Source of the DNA: Azospirillum baldaniorum
Lineage (GTDB): Bacteria > Pseudomonadota > Alphaproteobacteria > Azospirillales > Azospirillaceae
DNA length: 64,000 nt
Reading direction: 5' to 3'
NCBI RefSeq assembly: GCF_003119195.2
Contig: NZ_CP022253.1
Span: forward strand, 1 to 64,000
Shown: positions 36,001 to 42,445 of the stretch, one piece after another
Layout: each line of letters begins with the position of its first letter
How positions within the stretch are numbered: the first letter of the stretch is position 1
Notes under the pieces: model-generated
What the model saw: only the letters and a program-made list of their open reading frames with translations
Told to the model about the DNA's origin: nothing
Databases searched by the model: none
Translations under genes and position numbers: made by a program

Positions 36001-37398
36001 CAGCTGGTCGCCGGCCAGCACGATCGGCGTGTTGGCGGCCTGCGTCACGCCGTCCAGCAGGAAGTGCCCGCCGCCCACGCTGAGATCCGTGAACTCATAG
36101 CTCTGGATCACCACGCCCGTGCCGGCGGGCGCATCGGACGCCACCGAGAACAGCGTTGCGGCGGCGACCGGCTGGCCAACGGCCAGAACCCGGTCGGGCG
36201 CGGTCACCGTCACCGTGACCTCCGCCACCGTGAAGCGGCGCTGCATGACGTCGAGGGTGCCGGTGGCCGGGTTGTAACCGCTCCAGGTGGCGATCCAACC
36301 GCCGTCGGCGGTGGCGGCGAAGGCCGGCTCCACCTGATCGCCCAGCGTCGCCTGGGTGACGGCGATCTCGCCGCCCACCCGGTTGCCCACCGCGTCGAAG
36401 CGCTGGGCGTAGATCCCCAGCCCGCTGCCGTCCTGGTTGGCCGACACCCAGCCCACCAGATAGCCGCCGTCGGCCAGGGCGATGACGTCCGGCGCGGTCT
36501 GGGCGCCGGCGGTGGTGGTGTTCACCACGACCTCGCCGCCCACCGCCTGGCCCAGCGCGTCGTAGCGTTGCAGGACGATGCCGGAGCCGCTGCCGTCCTG
36601 TCCCGCCGACTGCCACGCCACCACCAGCCCGCCGTCGCCGAGCACCGCGACCGCCGGCTGCGACTGATCGCCCGCGGTGGTCGTGTTGATGCGGAACTCC
36701 GGCTGCGCCACCCCGGCCGCCGTGTAGCGCCGGGCGTAGAGGCCGTAGCCGCTGCCGTCCTGGCCCTGCGACTGCCACAGCACCAGAAACCCACCGTCGC
36801 TCAGCCCAACGACTTCTGAGTTGTCCTGATGGCCGGCGGTCGTGCCGTTGACCAGGACGTCCCCGGTCACCGCATTGCCAAACGCGTCGAAGCGCCGCAA
36901 ATGGATGTCCGTGTGGCTTTGCGGGTTCAAACCATACGTCCAGGACGCCACGAAGCCACCTCCGGCCAAGCCGGCCACGCTCGGCAGGTACTGAGTATCA
37001 GGAGCATTGGCGTTGACGCGGAATTCGTCACCGATCCGCGAGCCGTCGGCGGCGAACCGTTGGCCGTAGGTGCCCCAGCCCGAACCATCCTGGTTCTCGG
37101 ATTGCCAGACGATGAGGTAGCGGCCATCGGATAGTGCCGTCACGCGTTGCCCATACTGGGCGTAGAGGGTGTAGGTGTTCACCAGCGATTCGCCGCCGAT
37201 TGGCGTGCCGTCGGCGCGGTAGAGCTGGGAATAGACACCGCAGGATGTGTTGGGGTTGACCGTGTTGTTGTCCTGCCCCAGCGAGTGCCACGTCACGACG
37301 TAGTTGCCATTCGGCAGCACCGTCACGTCCGGCGCCCCCTGGCTGCTCGGCGTGTGCGTGTTCACACGGGATTCGGCACCGGCGACAATCGCGTTCAT
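30043..37398 (-). CDS. Giant RTX repeat protein, probable type I-secreted surface protein
   Basis: 2451 residues. Residues about 4-1898 are four tandem blocks of about 500 residues (the last is shorter), each starting VVAGAESRVNTHTPS. Each block has seven or eight 50-residue modules of the kind DGGYLVGWVSANQDGSG, GIYAQRFDAVGNRVGGE, which may fold as beta-propeller blades. Each block but the last ends in a 110-residue Ig/cadherin-like linker (APDRVLAVGQPVAAATLFSV). Residues about 1905-2400 hold many RTX calcium-binding nonapeptides (GGSGNDTLTGGAGADTL and variants). The last 40 residues fit an uncleaved type I secretion signal. No N-terminal signal peptide. No type I ABC exporter gene lies in the element, so host machinery would be needed. 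GAGGA precedes the ATG. Likely adhesin or biofilm protein. Confidence 0.9.
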   Translation of the reverse strand: MNAIVAGAESRVNTHTPSSQGAPDVTVLPNGNYVVTWHSLGQDNNTVNPNTSCGVYSQLYRADGTPIGGESLVNTYTLYAQYGQRVTALSDGRYLIVWQSENQDGSGWGTYGQRFAADGSRIGDEFRVNANAPDTQYLPSVAGLAGGGFVASWTYGLNPQSHTDIHLRRFDAFGNAVTGDVLVNGTTAGHQDNSEVVGLSDGGFLVLWQSQGQDGSGYGLYARRYTAAGVAQPEFRINTTTAGDQSQPAVAVLGDGGLVVAWQSAGQDGSGSGIVLQRYDALGQAVGGEVVVNTTTAGAQTAPDVIALADGGYLVGWVSANQDGSGLGIYAQRFDAVGNRVGGEIAVTQATLGDQVEPAFAATADGGWIATWSGYNPATGTLDVMQRRFTVAEVTVTVTAPDRVLAVGQPVAAATLFSVASDAPAGTGVVIQSYEFTDLSVGGGHFLLDGVTQAANTPIVLAGDQLHRLTYVANATTGGHDTIRVRAFDGTSWAEDTAALAATAPRAMVVAGAESRVNTHTPSDQGAPDVTVLPNGNYVVTWHSLNQDGSKYGVYSQLYRADGTPIGGEALVTSYTLNNQNGQRVTALPDGGYLIAWQSEGQDGSVWGTHGQRFAADGTRVGGEFRVNAGTPDNQYLPSMAGLADGGFVVTWTHGLYLQSTSDVYLRRFDAFGNAVTGDVLVNGTTAGNQDNSEVIALGDGGFLVLWQSQGQDGSGYGLYARRYTAAGVAQPEFRINTTTAGDQSQPAVAVLGDGGLVVAWQSAGQDGSGSGIVLQRYDALGQAVGGEVVVNTITAGAQTAPDVIALADGGYLVGWVSANQDGSGLGIYAQRFDAVGNRVGGEIAVTQATLGDQAEPAFAATADGGWIATWSDYNPATGTLDVMQRRFTVAEVTVTVTAPDRVLAVGQPVAAATLFSVASDAPAGTGVVIQSYEFTDLSAGGGHFLLDGVTQAANTPIVLAGDQLHRLTYVANATTGGHDTIRVRAFDGTSWAEDTAALAATAPRATVVAGAESRVNTHTPSSQGAPDVTVLPNGNYVVMWHSLDQDNPVKLYVSSGVYAQLYSADGTPIGGEVLVNTYTPYMQMGQRVTALPDGGYLIVWHSEGQDGHAWGVYAQRFSANGARAGAEFRINITTYDNQYLPDVAALADGGFVVTWTHGLNPQSQTDVYLRRADALGNAVTGDVLVNGTTAGNQDNSKVVALGDGGFLVLWQSQGQDGSGYGLYARRYTAAGVAQPEFRINTTTAGDQSQPAVAVLGDGGLVVAWQSAGQDGSGSGIVLQRYDALGQAVGGEVVVNTTTAGAQTAPDVIALADGGYLVGWVSANQDGSGLGIYAQRFDAVGNRVGGEIAVTQATLGDQVEPAFAATADGGWIATWSGYNPATGTLDVMQRRFTVAEVTVTVTAPDRVLAVGQPVAAATLFSVASDAPAGTGVVIQSYEFTDLSVGGGHFLLDGVTQAANTPIVLAGDQLHRLTYVANATTGGHDTIRVRAFDGTSWAEDTAALAATAPRATVVAGAESRVNTHTPSSQGAPDVTVLPNGNHVVTWHSLGQDGSSYGIYAQLYRADGTPVDGEVRVNSYTANAQHGERVTALPDGGFLIVWHSEGQDGSVWGTHGQRFAADGTRVGGEFRVNAGTPDNQYLPSMAGLADGGFVVTWTHGLYLQSTSDVYLRRFDAFGNAVTGDVLVNGTTAGNQDNSEVIALGDGGFLVLWQSQGQDGSGYGLYARRYTAAGVAQPEFRINTTTAGDQSQPAVAVLGDGGLVVAWQSAGQDGSGSGIVLQRYDALGQAVGGEVVVNTTTAGAQTAPDVIALADGGYLVGWVSANQDGSGLGIYAQRFDAVGNRVGGEIAVTQATLGDQAEPAFAATADGGWIATWSGYNPATGTLDVMQRRFTVAEAMPEFITIHGTPGADVLTGTPLQNHILGYEGDDKLSGSTSRDTLDGGEGADTLSGGAGDDVYIVDNVRDVVRELVNEGVDEVRTSLNSYTLGANLERLTFIGTGNFAGTGNTLDNMIVGGSGNDTLTGGAGADTLIGGDGDDRFYFDDADAPLQGGAGFDTAVVQGSVGASLDLAACSIEQAYGGGGDDSLIGTGALLGLAINGRDGDDLILGSAFNDTLTGGNGSDTLIAGDGDDVLYIDADDALVSGGAGFDTVYVQGDGNLTLDLTASGIERVFSGSGNDILTATGSVTLVEINGGAGDDLLVGSAFDDTLRGDAGNDTLYGGDGNDVLVGGSGDNVLFGGAGDDRLYVDTQTASLDGGAGNDTVYARYSGGVTLDLSASIELFSGSVGSDTVTAVNASAAVELIGGDGDDSLTGGAYADSLRGDNGNDWLDGGDGNDTLSGGNGNDWLLGGGGNDTLSGGSGNDTLIGGFGDDSLVGGSGADLFVFSNGGGNDILRDFNAGQGDLIGLAEGQTYTLAADVSGNVQIVFGASDTVTLVGVQITAVSSSWFVTV
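31704..37389 (-). repeat. Four tandem 1.5-kb repeats inside the RTX gene
   Basis: Block boundaries fall near 37389, 35874, 34377, 32865 and 31704, so the period is 1497-1515 bp. Long segments of the blocks are nearly identical at DNA level (for example the module run at 31720-32460 and its equivalents), while the first modules of each block differ. This suggests recent homogenisation by recombination or gene conversion, and possible copy-number variation. Confidence 0.85.
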
Positions 37399-37945
37399 GA
37401 CTGATCCTCAATAATTTCTAATATATCAAGAAAATGATACGTTAAATCAATCAGCAATTGCAAAAATTTAAAGCATGTTTGTTTTTTGGTGCGCCGTTAT
37501 GTCGCCATTCGCGTTCGGGAAGCGCTACGCGTCAATCGGCATTGCGACCGACCTCCAGTAGCCGGTCGAGTTTGGCTAGTTGCTGGTCAGTAGGGTTGGC
37601 AAGCAAAGCATCCTCCGCCCGCTTGCGGACGGGCGCGCCCGGCGGAGCCGGTGCGCTCAATCACCGCCAAATCAGGCAGGATGACGATTTCGGAGCGGAG
37701 ACGATGGCGGTAACGATCGGTTTCGGCTTGCTCCTATTCCAGGCAGCCCGGTGTGTGCGCTGCGCTGAATGGCTGATCGCGACGAGAACTTCCCCACCGC
37801 AGCGCGACGCATGGGGCTGCCCTGGTAGGAATGTCGCGAAGGGGCTCGCTTCACGACGGGTAGAACTGGTCGGTTGCAGCACACAACGCGCCAGACCGGG
37901 ACAGCGCGCAAAGTCCGACGTTCGGTCTGTAGCCTTCGCTGCTTA
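37399..37945. other. AT-rich promoter region of the RTX gene and a possible gene remnant
   Basis: The first 80 bases upstream of the RTX start are strikingly AT-rich in a GC-rich setting and probably hold its promoter. Farther on there is no intact gene. On the minus strand a short frame ending at 37532 reads VRKRAEDALLANPTDQQLA and then LDRLLEVGRNAD, which looks like a true protein C-terminus but is closed by a stop about 46 codons upstream: a decayed gene, identity unknown. The rest has no supported content. Confidence 0.4.
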
Positions 37946-38797
37946 GAGCGCCTAACAGAACCATCTTTGGACGAAGCGCCAGCAGATGAGGCTGGCGGCG
38001 ATGTGGTGAAAGGCGGTGAAGATGTCGGCGCGCCGTTCGTATCGGACGGCGATGCGGCGGAAGCGGGCGAACCATGCGAGCGTCCGCTCGACCACCCATC
38101 GGTGTCGGCCAAGACGCTCGCTGCTCTCGACGCCACGCCGGGCGATCCGCGGAATGATCGCTCGTTGGCGCAGCGCCCGCCGGCAGTGTGCAAAGTCGTA
38201 GCCCTTGTCGGCGTGCAACTTGGCCGGGCGGCGCCGTGGCCGGCCCGCACACTGGCGGATCGCCGGCACGGCATCGACCAGCGTCTCCAGCAGCTTGCTA
38301 TCGTGCCGGTTGGCCGGCGAAATCTTCAGGGCGAGTGGGATGCCATTGGCATCGACGAGGATGTGACGCTTGGAGCCCGGCTTGCCGCGATCCGTCGGGT
38401 TCGGGCCAGTCTCCTCGCCCCCCTTTTTGCTGGAACGCTGGCGCTGTCCACCGCCGCCCGATCCCAGTTGATGGCGTTGGCATAGCCGAGCCGGTCGAGC
38501 AGCACGCGATGCAGTCGCTCCCATACCCCGGCCCGATGCCACTCGTGCAGACGCCGCCAGCAGGTCATCCCCGAGCCGCAGCCCATCTCCACCGGCAGAA
38601 GCTCCCAAGGGATGCCCGTGCGCAGCACGAACAGGATGCCGGTCAGCGCCGCACGATCGTCCAACCGGGGCCGTCCGCCTTTTGGCTTGGGCGGCTCCGG
38701 CGGGATCAGCGGTTCGATGATCGCCCACAAGGCGTCGGAAACAAGAGGGGCTGCCATGCCCCTACCAACCGTTCCTGGCCGGTTTTGTTACGCACTC
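37946..38797 (-). mobile_element. IS5-family (IS427-like) insertion sequence
   Basis: 852 bp. Terminal inverted repeats GAGCGCCTAACAGAACC (left) and GAGTGCGTAACAAAACC (right, read inwards) match at 13 of 17 positions. TTA directly precedes 37946 and directly follows 38797, a 3-bp target duplication as expected for this IS group. It carries one transposase in two overlapping frames. The target is the decayed region upstream of the RTX gene. An identical copy sits at 14072-14923. Confidence 0.9.
37952..38757 (-). CDS. IS5-family transposase, made by -1 frameshifting
   Basis: A DDE transposase. Frame 1 (from the ATG at 38757) gives LVSDALWAIIEPLIPPEPPK, then GGRPRLDDRAALTGILFVLR and the first catalytic Asp in RAAVDSASV. 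Frame 2 continues with KKGGEETGPNPTDRGKPGSK, HILVDANGIPLAL, the second Asp in LHADKGYDF and the catalytic Glu in RHRWVVERTLAWFARFRRI. The frames join by a -1 shift at an A5G6 run (38418-38428 on the minus strand), typical for IS427-like elements. All three acidic residues are present, so the IS may be active. Confidence 0.88.
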
Positions 38798-39168
38798 TTA
38801 TAAGGCATAGGATTTGTTCTCGCGCAATGCACGCATTGCGTTTGCCAAAACCCGCACCGCCGATGACTTTCAGAGGGTTTCGGTGATGTCCGGCGGCTTC
38901 GGGGATCGGTTTGCTAAACTGTTCAGCGGTGACCGGTTTGCCCAAAGAAGGCTATTCCGGTGCTCACCTCCCGAAGGGCCTTGATGGACGCGGCGTTTGC
39001 ACTGACGCCAACTGCTCAACAGGGTGGCGATGAGGGAATTCCTTGATCCGGCTTCCGACTGGAGGGGCTTCCAAGTTTCCCACCTCCATTGCAAGTCATT
39101 GATATTCCATACGTGCACGAACACAGAACAAGTGGGAAAAGCCTTGGATTTCCAACAATGTCATAGTT
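38798..39168. promoter_or_regulatory. Right end of the element: palindromes and left-arm integrase sites
   Basis: No gene. It contains a hairpin around CGCAATGC/GCATTGCG (about 38822-38839) and a 24-bp imperfect palindrome at 38916-38939 (half-sites AAACTGTTCAGC and GGTGACCGGTTT) that resembles the one before parA. It also has two candidate integrase arm sites, at about 39075-39084 and inverted at about 39132-39140. These would serve recombination at the att core that follows. Confidence 0.5.
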
Positions 39169-39213
39169 TTCGTAATCAGTAGGTCCGGGGTTCAAATCCC
39201 TGCTGCGGCACCA
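39169..39213 (+). other. tRNA-Thr(CGU) 3' fragment, att core at the element-chromosome boundary
   Basis: Same 45 nt (tRNA positions 32-76, ending CCA) as 15295-15339. The tRNA terminator follows it in host DNA, so this is the original chromosomal 3' end of the tRNA gene displaced by the array. The complete tRNA should be at the far left end of the array, rebuilt by the element-borne 3' end. Confidence 0.85.
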
Positions 39214-39217
39214 CTCT

Positions 39218-39250
39218 AAGGCCCTGGAAGGTAACGCCTTCCGGGGCCTT
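39218..39250 (+). terminator. Terminator of the disrupted tRNA-Thr transcription unit
   Basis: Stem AAGGCCCTGGAAGG, loop TAACG, stem CCTTCCGGGGCCTT: 14 pairs with one G-T, starting five bases after the CCA. Only a short T run follows. Its position right behind the tRNA end marks where host sequence begins. Confidence 0.75.
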
Positions 39251-39295
39251 TCCATATGTGGCATGACTCATCGCGCCCTTTTCCCAGCAAGGCCG

Positions 39296-40867
39296 ATGCC
39301 CCAACCGCCCGCCCCTTCCCTCCTCGCCGACCTCACCGCCGCGTTGCGCCGGCCTGTGACGAACGGCCACGACCTGAAAGCCATCGAAACCCTCTGCGCG
39401 GCCTTTCTTGACCGGCCCAAGGCGGAGCGGGCGCAGGCGGCGCGGGAGTTGCCCCGGCTGGCGCCGGGGGCCGACACGGTCCTGCTGCTGTCGGCCATGG
39501 CCGCCGTCTCGGGCGATCTGCGCTATTACGACGAACTGCTCGACGCGGTGGAGGCCAACATCGTGCAATCCGGGCTGGAGGGGCTGCTGCACATCCACGC
39601 CGGCATCGGACGCCAGCTCTTTTTGATGCGCATGAACCCGGCGAGCCGCCCCGGCTTCTTCGAGGAGCGGCAGTTCCCCTTTTACCGCCGCATCCTCGAC
39701 GAGATCCGCCGCCGTCAGGCCATCGTCCCGGCCATCCGCCGGGCCGGGGGAGCAGACACCGGGCGGGTCGTGCTGGTGACCAACCAGTTCCTCTCGCTGC
39801 GCCACCAGCCGTCGCGCGACCTGCTGTCCTACGCCGCCTTGCTGGAGGACCGCTGCGGGCGGGAGGTGGTGATTCTCAACACCAACATCATGCCGACGGA
39901 GGTGCACAGCCTGTTCGTGCCCTCCTTCGCGGCGTCGGTGGAGCCCACCCTCTCCGGCGATCAGCGGATCGAGGCGGACGGGCGTATCTACCGGATGCTG
40001 TCCTCGGTCGAACCCTGCGTCAGCCCCGGCAAGATCGGCTGGTTCCTGGAGGCCATCGCGGCGCTCGATCCTGATGTGGTGCTGTCGCTCGGCGGGTCCT
40101 GCGTCGTGGCCGACCTGATGGCCGGAACGCGCCCCACCCTGTGCATCCCCACCACCACCGGGGCCACCCTGTCGCTGGCCGACATCGTGCTGGATTTCGG
40201 CGGAGGCGCGGCACCCGCCCACGGGCCGCTGGCCCGGTCCTGGCGGCCCTTCCGCTTTCTGCATTCGCTGGCCGGGGCCACCCCGAGGAAACAAGGATCG
40301 CGCGCCGCCTTCGGGCTCGATGACGGCGCCTTCGTCTGCGCCGTCATCGGCAACCGGCTGGACGATGAGGCGGACGGCGCCTTCCTCGCCATGCTGGAGG
40401 CGCTGTTCGACCGCGCGCCGCGCGCCGTCGCCGTCTTCGCCGGACACGCCGACGCCCTGCCCCGGCGGCTGGCCGTGTCACCCCATGCGGCACGGCTGCA
40501 ATGCCTGGGCTATGTGTCGGACATGGGCGCCCTGCTGGCGGTCTGCGACGCCTATGTGAATCCCCTGCGGACCGGCGGGGGCGCCAGCGCCGCCGAGGCC
40601 CTGGCCGCCGGGGCGGTGCCGCTGTCGCTTCCCGGCGGCGACGTCGCCAGCGTCGTCGGCCCGCGCTTCACCCACCCCGACTACGGCGCCTTCGTCGAGC
40701 GGCTGGCCGCCCTGGCTGCCGACCCCGCCGCCCTGGCCGCCGCCGCCGCGGAGGCCCGTGTCCAAGGGTCGCGCCGCGCCGGACCGACGGAGGCCGCCGC
40801 CGACCTGTCGCGCTATCTCGACGAGGCGGCGGCGCTGTTCCGCAGCCGGCGGTCGCCCGCGGAGTGA
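39296..40867 (+). CDS. Glycosyltransferase-like protein (GT-B fold)
   Basis: A 523-residue cytoplasmic protein. The C-terminal half has the second Rossmann domain of GT-B enzymes: FVCAVIGNRL, then AVFAGHADALPRRL, CLGYVSDMGALLAVCDAYVN and PLRTGGGASAAEALAAGAVP, where the Gly-rich segment and Glu bind the sugar nucleotide. The N-terminal half holds helices and a strand pattern (RVVLVTNQFLSLRHQPSRDL, DVVLSLGGSCVVADLM). Substrate unknown. The ATG at 39296 has AAGG in front; an ATG at 39263 lies right behind the tRNA terminator and seems less likely. First host gene past the element. Confidence 0.75.
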   Translation: MPQPPAPSLLADLTAALRRPVTNGHDLKAIETLCAAFLDRPKAERAQAARELPRLAPGADTVLLLSAMAAVSGDLRYYDELLDAVEANIVQSGLEGLLHIHAGIGRQLFLMRMNPASRPGFFEERQFPFYRRILDEIRRRQAIVPAIRRAGGADTGRVVLVTNQFLSLRHQPSRDLLSYAALLEDRCGREVVILNTNIMPTEVHSLFVPSFAASVEPTLSGDQRIEADGRIYRMLSSVEPCVSPGKIGWFLEAIAALDPDVVLSLGGSCVVADLMAGTRPTLCIPTTTGATLSLADIVLDFGGGAAPAHGPLARSWRPFRFLHSLAGATPRKQGSRAAFGLDDGAFVCAVIGNRLDDEADGAFLAMLEALFDRAPRAVAVFAGHADALPRRLAVSPHAARLQCLGYVSDMGALLAVCDAYVNPLRTGGGASAAEALAAGAVPLSLPGGDVASVVGPRFTHPDYGAFVERLAALAADPAALAAAAAEARVQGSRRAGPTEAAADLSRYLDEAAALFRSRRSPAE

Positions 40868-41036
40868 TCGGTGCGGAGTGATCCGGGCCGCCGCCGTCAA
40901 CCGCTTTATCGCACAGGCGGAGCAAACTCCCGGCTTGCTTTGGCGCCGGTGCCTTTCCAATATTCCGCGCTCCCCGACCGGGCGTCCGCTGGGACGCCGC
41001 GGCGGGTGTCTTATTTTCTGCAACGAGGACCTTTTC

Positions 41037-41450
41037 ATGCGCGCCTTCGACGGCCAGCATTCCGACAACGTCGCCATCAAGCGCACGCGGGAGCAGAAGC
41101 AGCTTCAGCTCCAGCAGTTGAAGGAGCAGCTCGCCACCCTGAAGTCCCACGCGGCCCCGGCGATCCGTGAAGCGCTGGTGAAGCGCATCGCCGAGCTGGA
41201 CGCGGAGATGCGCCAGCCGCCGAAGCCGCCGCGCGAAGGCCGCGGCGACGGTCCCCGTGGCGAGGGGCGCGGCCCCCGTGGCGATGGTCCCCGTGGTGAC
41301 GGCCCCCGGGGCGACCGCCCGCGCCGCGAGGGCTTCTCCCGCAGCGAGAGCTTCCGGTCGGACGGTCCCCGTGGTGACGGTTCGCGCGGCGAGGGCTCTC
41401 GTGGCGACGGCCCCCTTTCCCCCTTCGCCTCCCCGCGCCGCCGCGGCTGA
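41037..41450 (+). CDS. Coiled-coil protein with Arg-Gly-Asp-rich tail
   Basis: A 137-residue protein. The N-terminal 65 residues are a basic coiled coil (VAIKRTREQKQLQLQQLKEQ, then LATLKSH). The tail consists of repeats such as GPRGDG, GPRGEG and GSRGEG, likely disordered and nucleic-acid binding. GAGGAC precedes the ATG at 41037. No family recognised; the composition recalls RGG-type RNA-binding tails, and the double cold-shock protein at 55441-56217 has a similar linker. Confidence 0.6.
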   Translation: MRAFDGQHSDNVAIKRTREQKQLQLQQLKEQLATLKSHAAPAIREALVKRIAELDAEMRQPPKPPREGRGDGPRGEGRGPRGDGPRGDGPRGDRPRREGFSRSESFRSDGPRGDGSRGEGSRGDGPLSPFASPRRRG

Positions 41451-41496
41451 GCCGCGGAACCCACCTTGAGGCGTCCAGTCCGATGAGTTGCCAGCC

Positions 41497-42408
41497 GTGA
41501 GCGAAAACGCCACCCCCGCCCGCCGCCGCCTGTTCGATCAGGCGTGGCTTCTGATGATGTTGCCGCCGCTGTTCTGGGCCAGCAACGCCGTCCTGGGCCG
41601 CGCGGTGTCGGGCGAGGTGCCGCCGGTCGGGCTGGCCTTCTGGCGCTGGACGCTGGGGATGCTGCTGGTGCTGCCCTTCGCGTGGCGGCACCTGCGGCAC
41701 GACGCGCGGGCGCTGGCCGCCCAATGGCCGGTCGTGCTGCTGCTGTCGGCGCTGGGCATCGCGGTCTTCAACACCTTCCTCTATGTCGGGCTGCACACCA
41801 CCACGGCGCTGAACGCGGTGATGATGCAGTCCTCCATGCCGGTGCTGATCGTGCTGATGAGCCTGGCGCTGTTCGGCGACCGGGTGACCCCGCTGCAGGG
41901 GGTGGGCATCGCCGTGTCGCTGGCCGGCGCCCTGACGCTGATCGCGCGGGGCGACCCGGCGGTGCTGATCGGGTTGCAGCTCGCCGCCGGGGATTTGTGG
42001 GTGCTGGCGGCGGTGCTCGGCTACGCCGCCTACACCGCCCTGCTGCGCCGCCGCCCGGCGGTGCACGGCCTCAGCTTCATCGCCGTCACCTTCGCGGGCG
42101 GGGCGGCGATGCTGCTGCCCTTCTATCTCTGGGAAAGCGTCGGCGGGAACCCCATGCCGATCACCCCGACGGCGCTGGGGGCGGTCGCCTATGTGGCGCT
42201 GTTCCCGTCAATCGCCGCCTATCTCTGCTTCAACCGCGCCGTGGCCCTGGTGGGCGCCAACACGGCGGGGATGTGCATCCATCTGATGCCGGTGTTCGGA
42301 AGCATCCTTGCCATCCTGTTCCTCGGCGAGCAGCCCCACCTCTACCACGCCGCAGGCATCGGGTTGATCGCGGCGGGCATCCTGCTGGCGACCCGCCGGA
42401 AGGGCTGA
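41497..42408 (+). CDS. EamA/DMT-family permease
   Basis: A 303-residue inner membrane protein with ten predicted helices in two EamA halves: LLMMLPPLFWASNAVLGRAV begins the first, and the second begins around DLWVLAAVLGYAAYTALLRR. Transporters of this kind export amino acids, metabolites or drugs; the substrate is not predictable here. The GTG at 41497 is chosen; a TTG three codons earlier is possible. Converges with dctM, with a hairpin (GGACGCG/CGCGTCC) at about 42412-42440 between them. Confidence 0.85.
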   Translation: MSENATPARRRLFDQAWLLMMLPPLFWASNAVLGRAVSGEVPPVGLAFWRWTLGMLLVLPFAWRHLRHDARALAAQWPVVLLLSALGIAVFNTFLYVGLHTTTALNAVMMQSSMPVLIVLMSLALFGDRVTPLQGVGIAVSLAGALTLIARGDPAVLIGLQLAAGDLWVLAAVLGYAAYTALLRRRPAVHGLSFIAVTFAGGAAMLLPFYLWESVGGNPMPITPTALGAVAYVALFPSIAAYLCFNRAVALVGANTAGMCIHLMPVFGSILAILFLGEQPHLYHAAGIGLIAAGILLATRRKG

Positions 42409-42445
42409 GGCGGGGACGCGCAAGGCGCCCCCGCGTCCGTCACCC

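Larger units (their letters stand above)
15340..39213. mobile_element. Complete 23,874-bp integrative element in a tRNA-Thr gene (copy B)
   Basis: One unit runs from the base after the first tRNA 3' fragment to the end of the second. It has a tyrosine recombinase 79 bp inside its left end, an AlpA-like gene, a repressor/Cro-like pair, a replication-type protein, ParA, AT-rich cargo, a giant RTX gene and an IS. There are no phage structural genes, only a terminase C-terminal remnant, and no conjugation genes. Best description: a phage-plasmid or satellite-derived integrative element. The intact tRNA gene should lie to the left of the array, outside the window. Confidence 0.85.
23874..39213. 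repeat. Direct repeat, copy B
   Basis: Second copy of the 15.3 kb repeat. It is open at every position where copy A has an indel, so reading frames here should be taken as the reference. Beyond 39213 the sequence diverges into host chromosome, while copy A diverges at 15340 into the integrase end of the next unit. This is what a head-to-tail tandem of one element looks like. Confidence 0.97.

Noticed and set aside
31639..36819. 1726-codon open frame on the plus strand opposite the RTX repeats (also at 7765-12945)
   Set aside because: It follows the repeat structure of the RTX gene, has His/Arg/Gly-rich composition without domains and no ribosome binding site. Repetition of stop-free GC-rich modules explains its length.
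30043..37398. Diversity-generating retroelement target
   Set aside because: Variable block fronts were considered, but no reverse transcriptase or template repeat is present in the element.
23874..39213. Conjugative element (ICE)
   Set aside because: No relaxase, coupling protein or type IV secretion genes; phage and plasmid features dominate.
39016..39264. Minus-strand frame with the SRDLNPGPTDYE motif (also 15142-15546)
   Set aside because: This is the well-known spurious translation of the complement of a tRNA 3' end; here it comes from the att tRNA fragment.
39176..40447. 423-codon frame antisense to the glycosyltransferase gene
   Set aside because: It starts in the strong glycosyltransferase gene on the other strand and ends in the tRNA fragment; His/Arg/Gly-rich, no domains.
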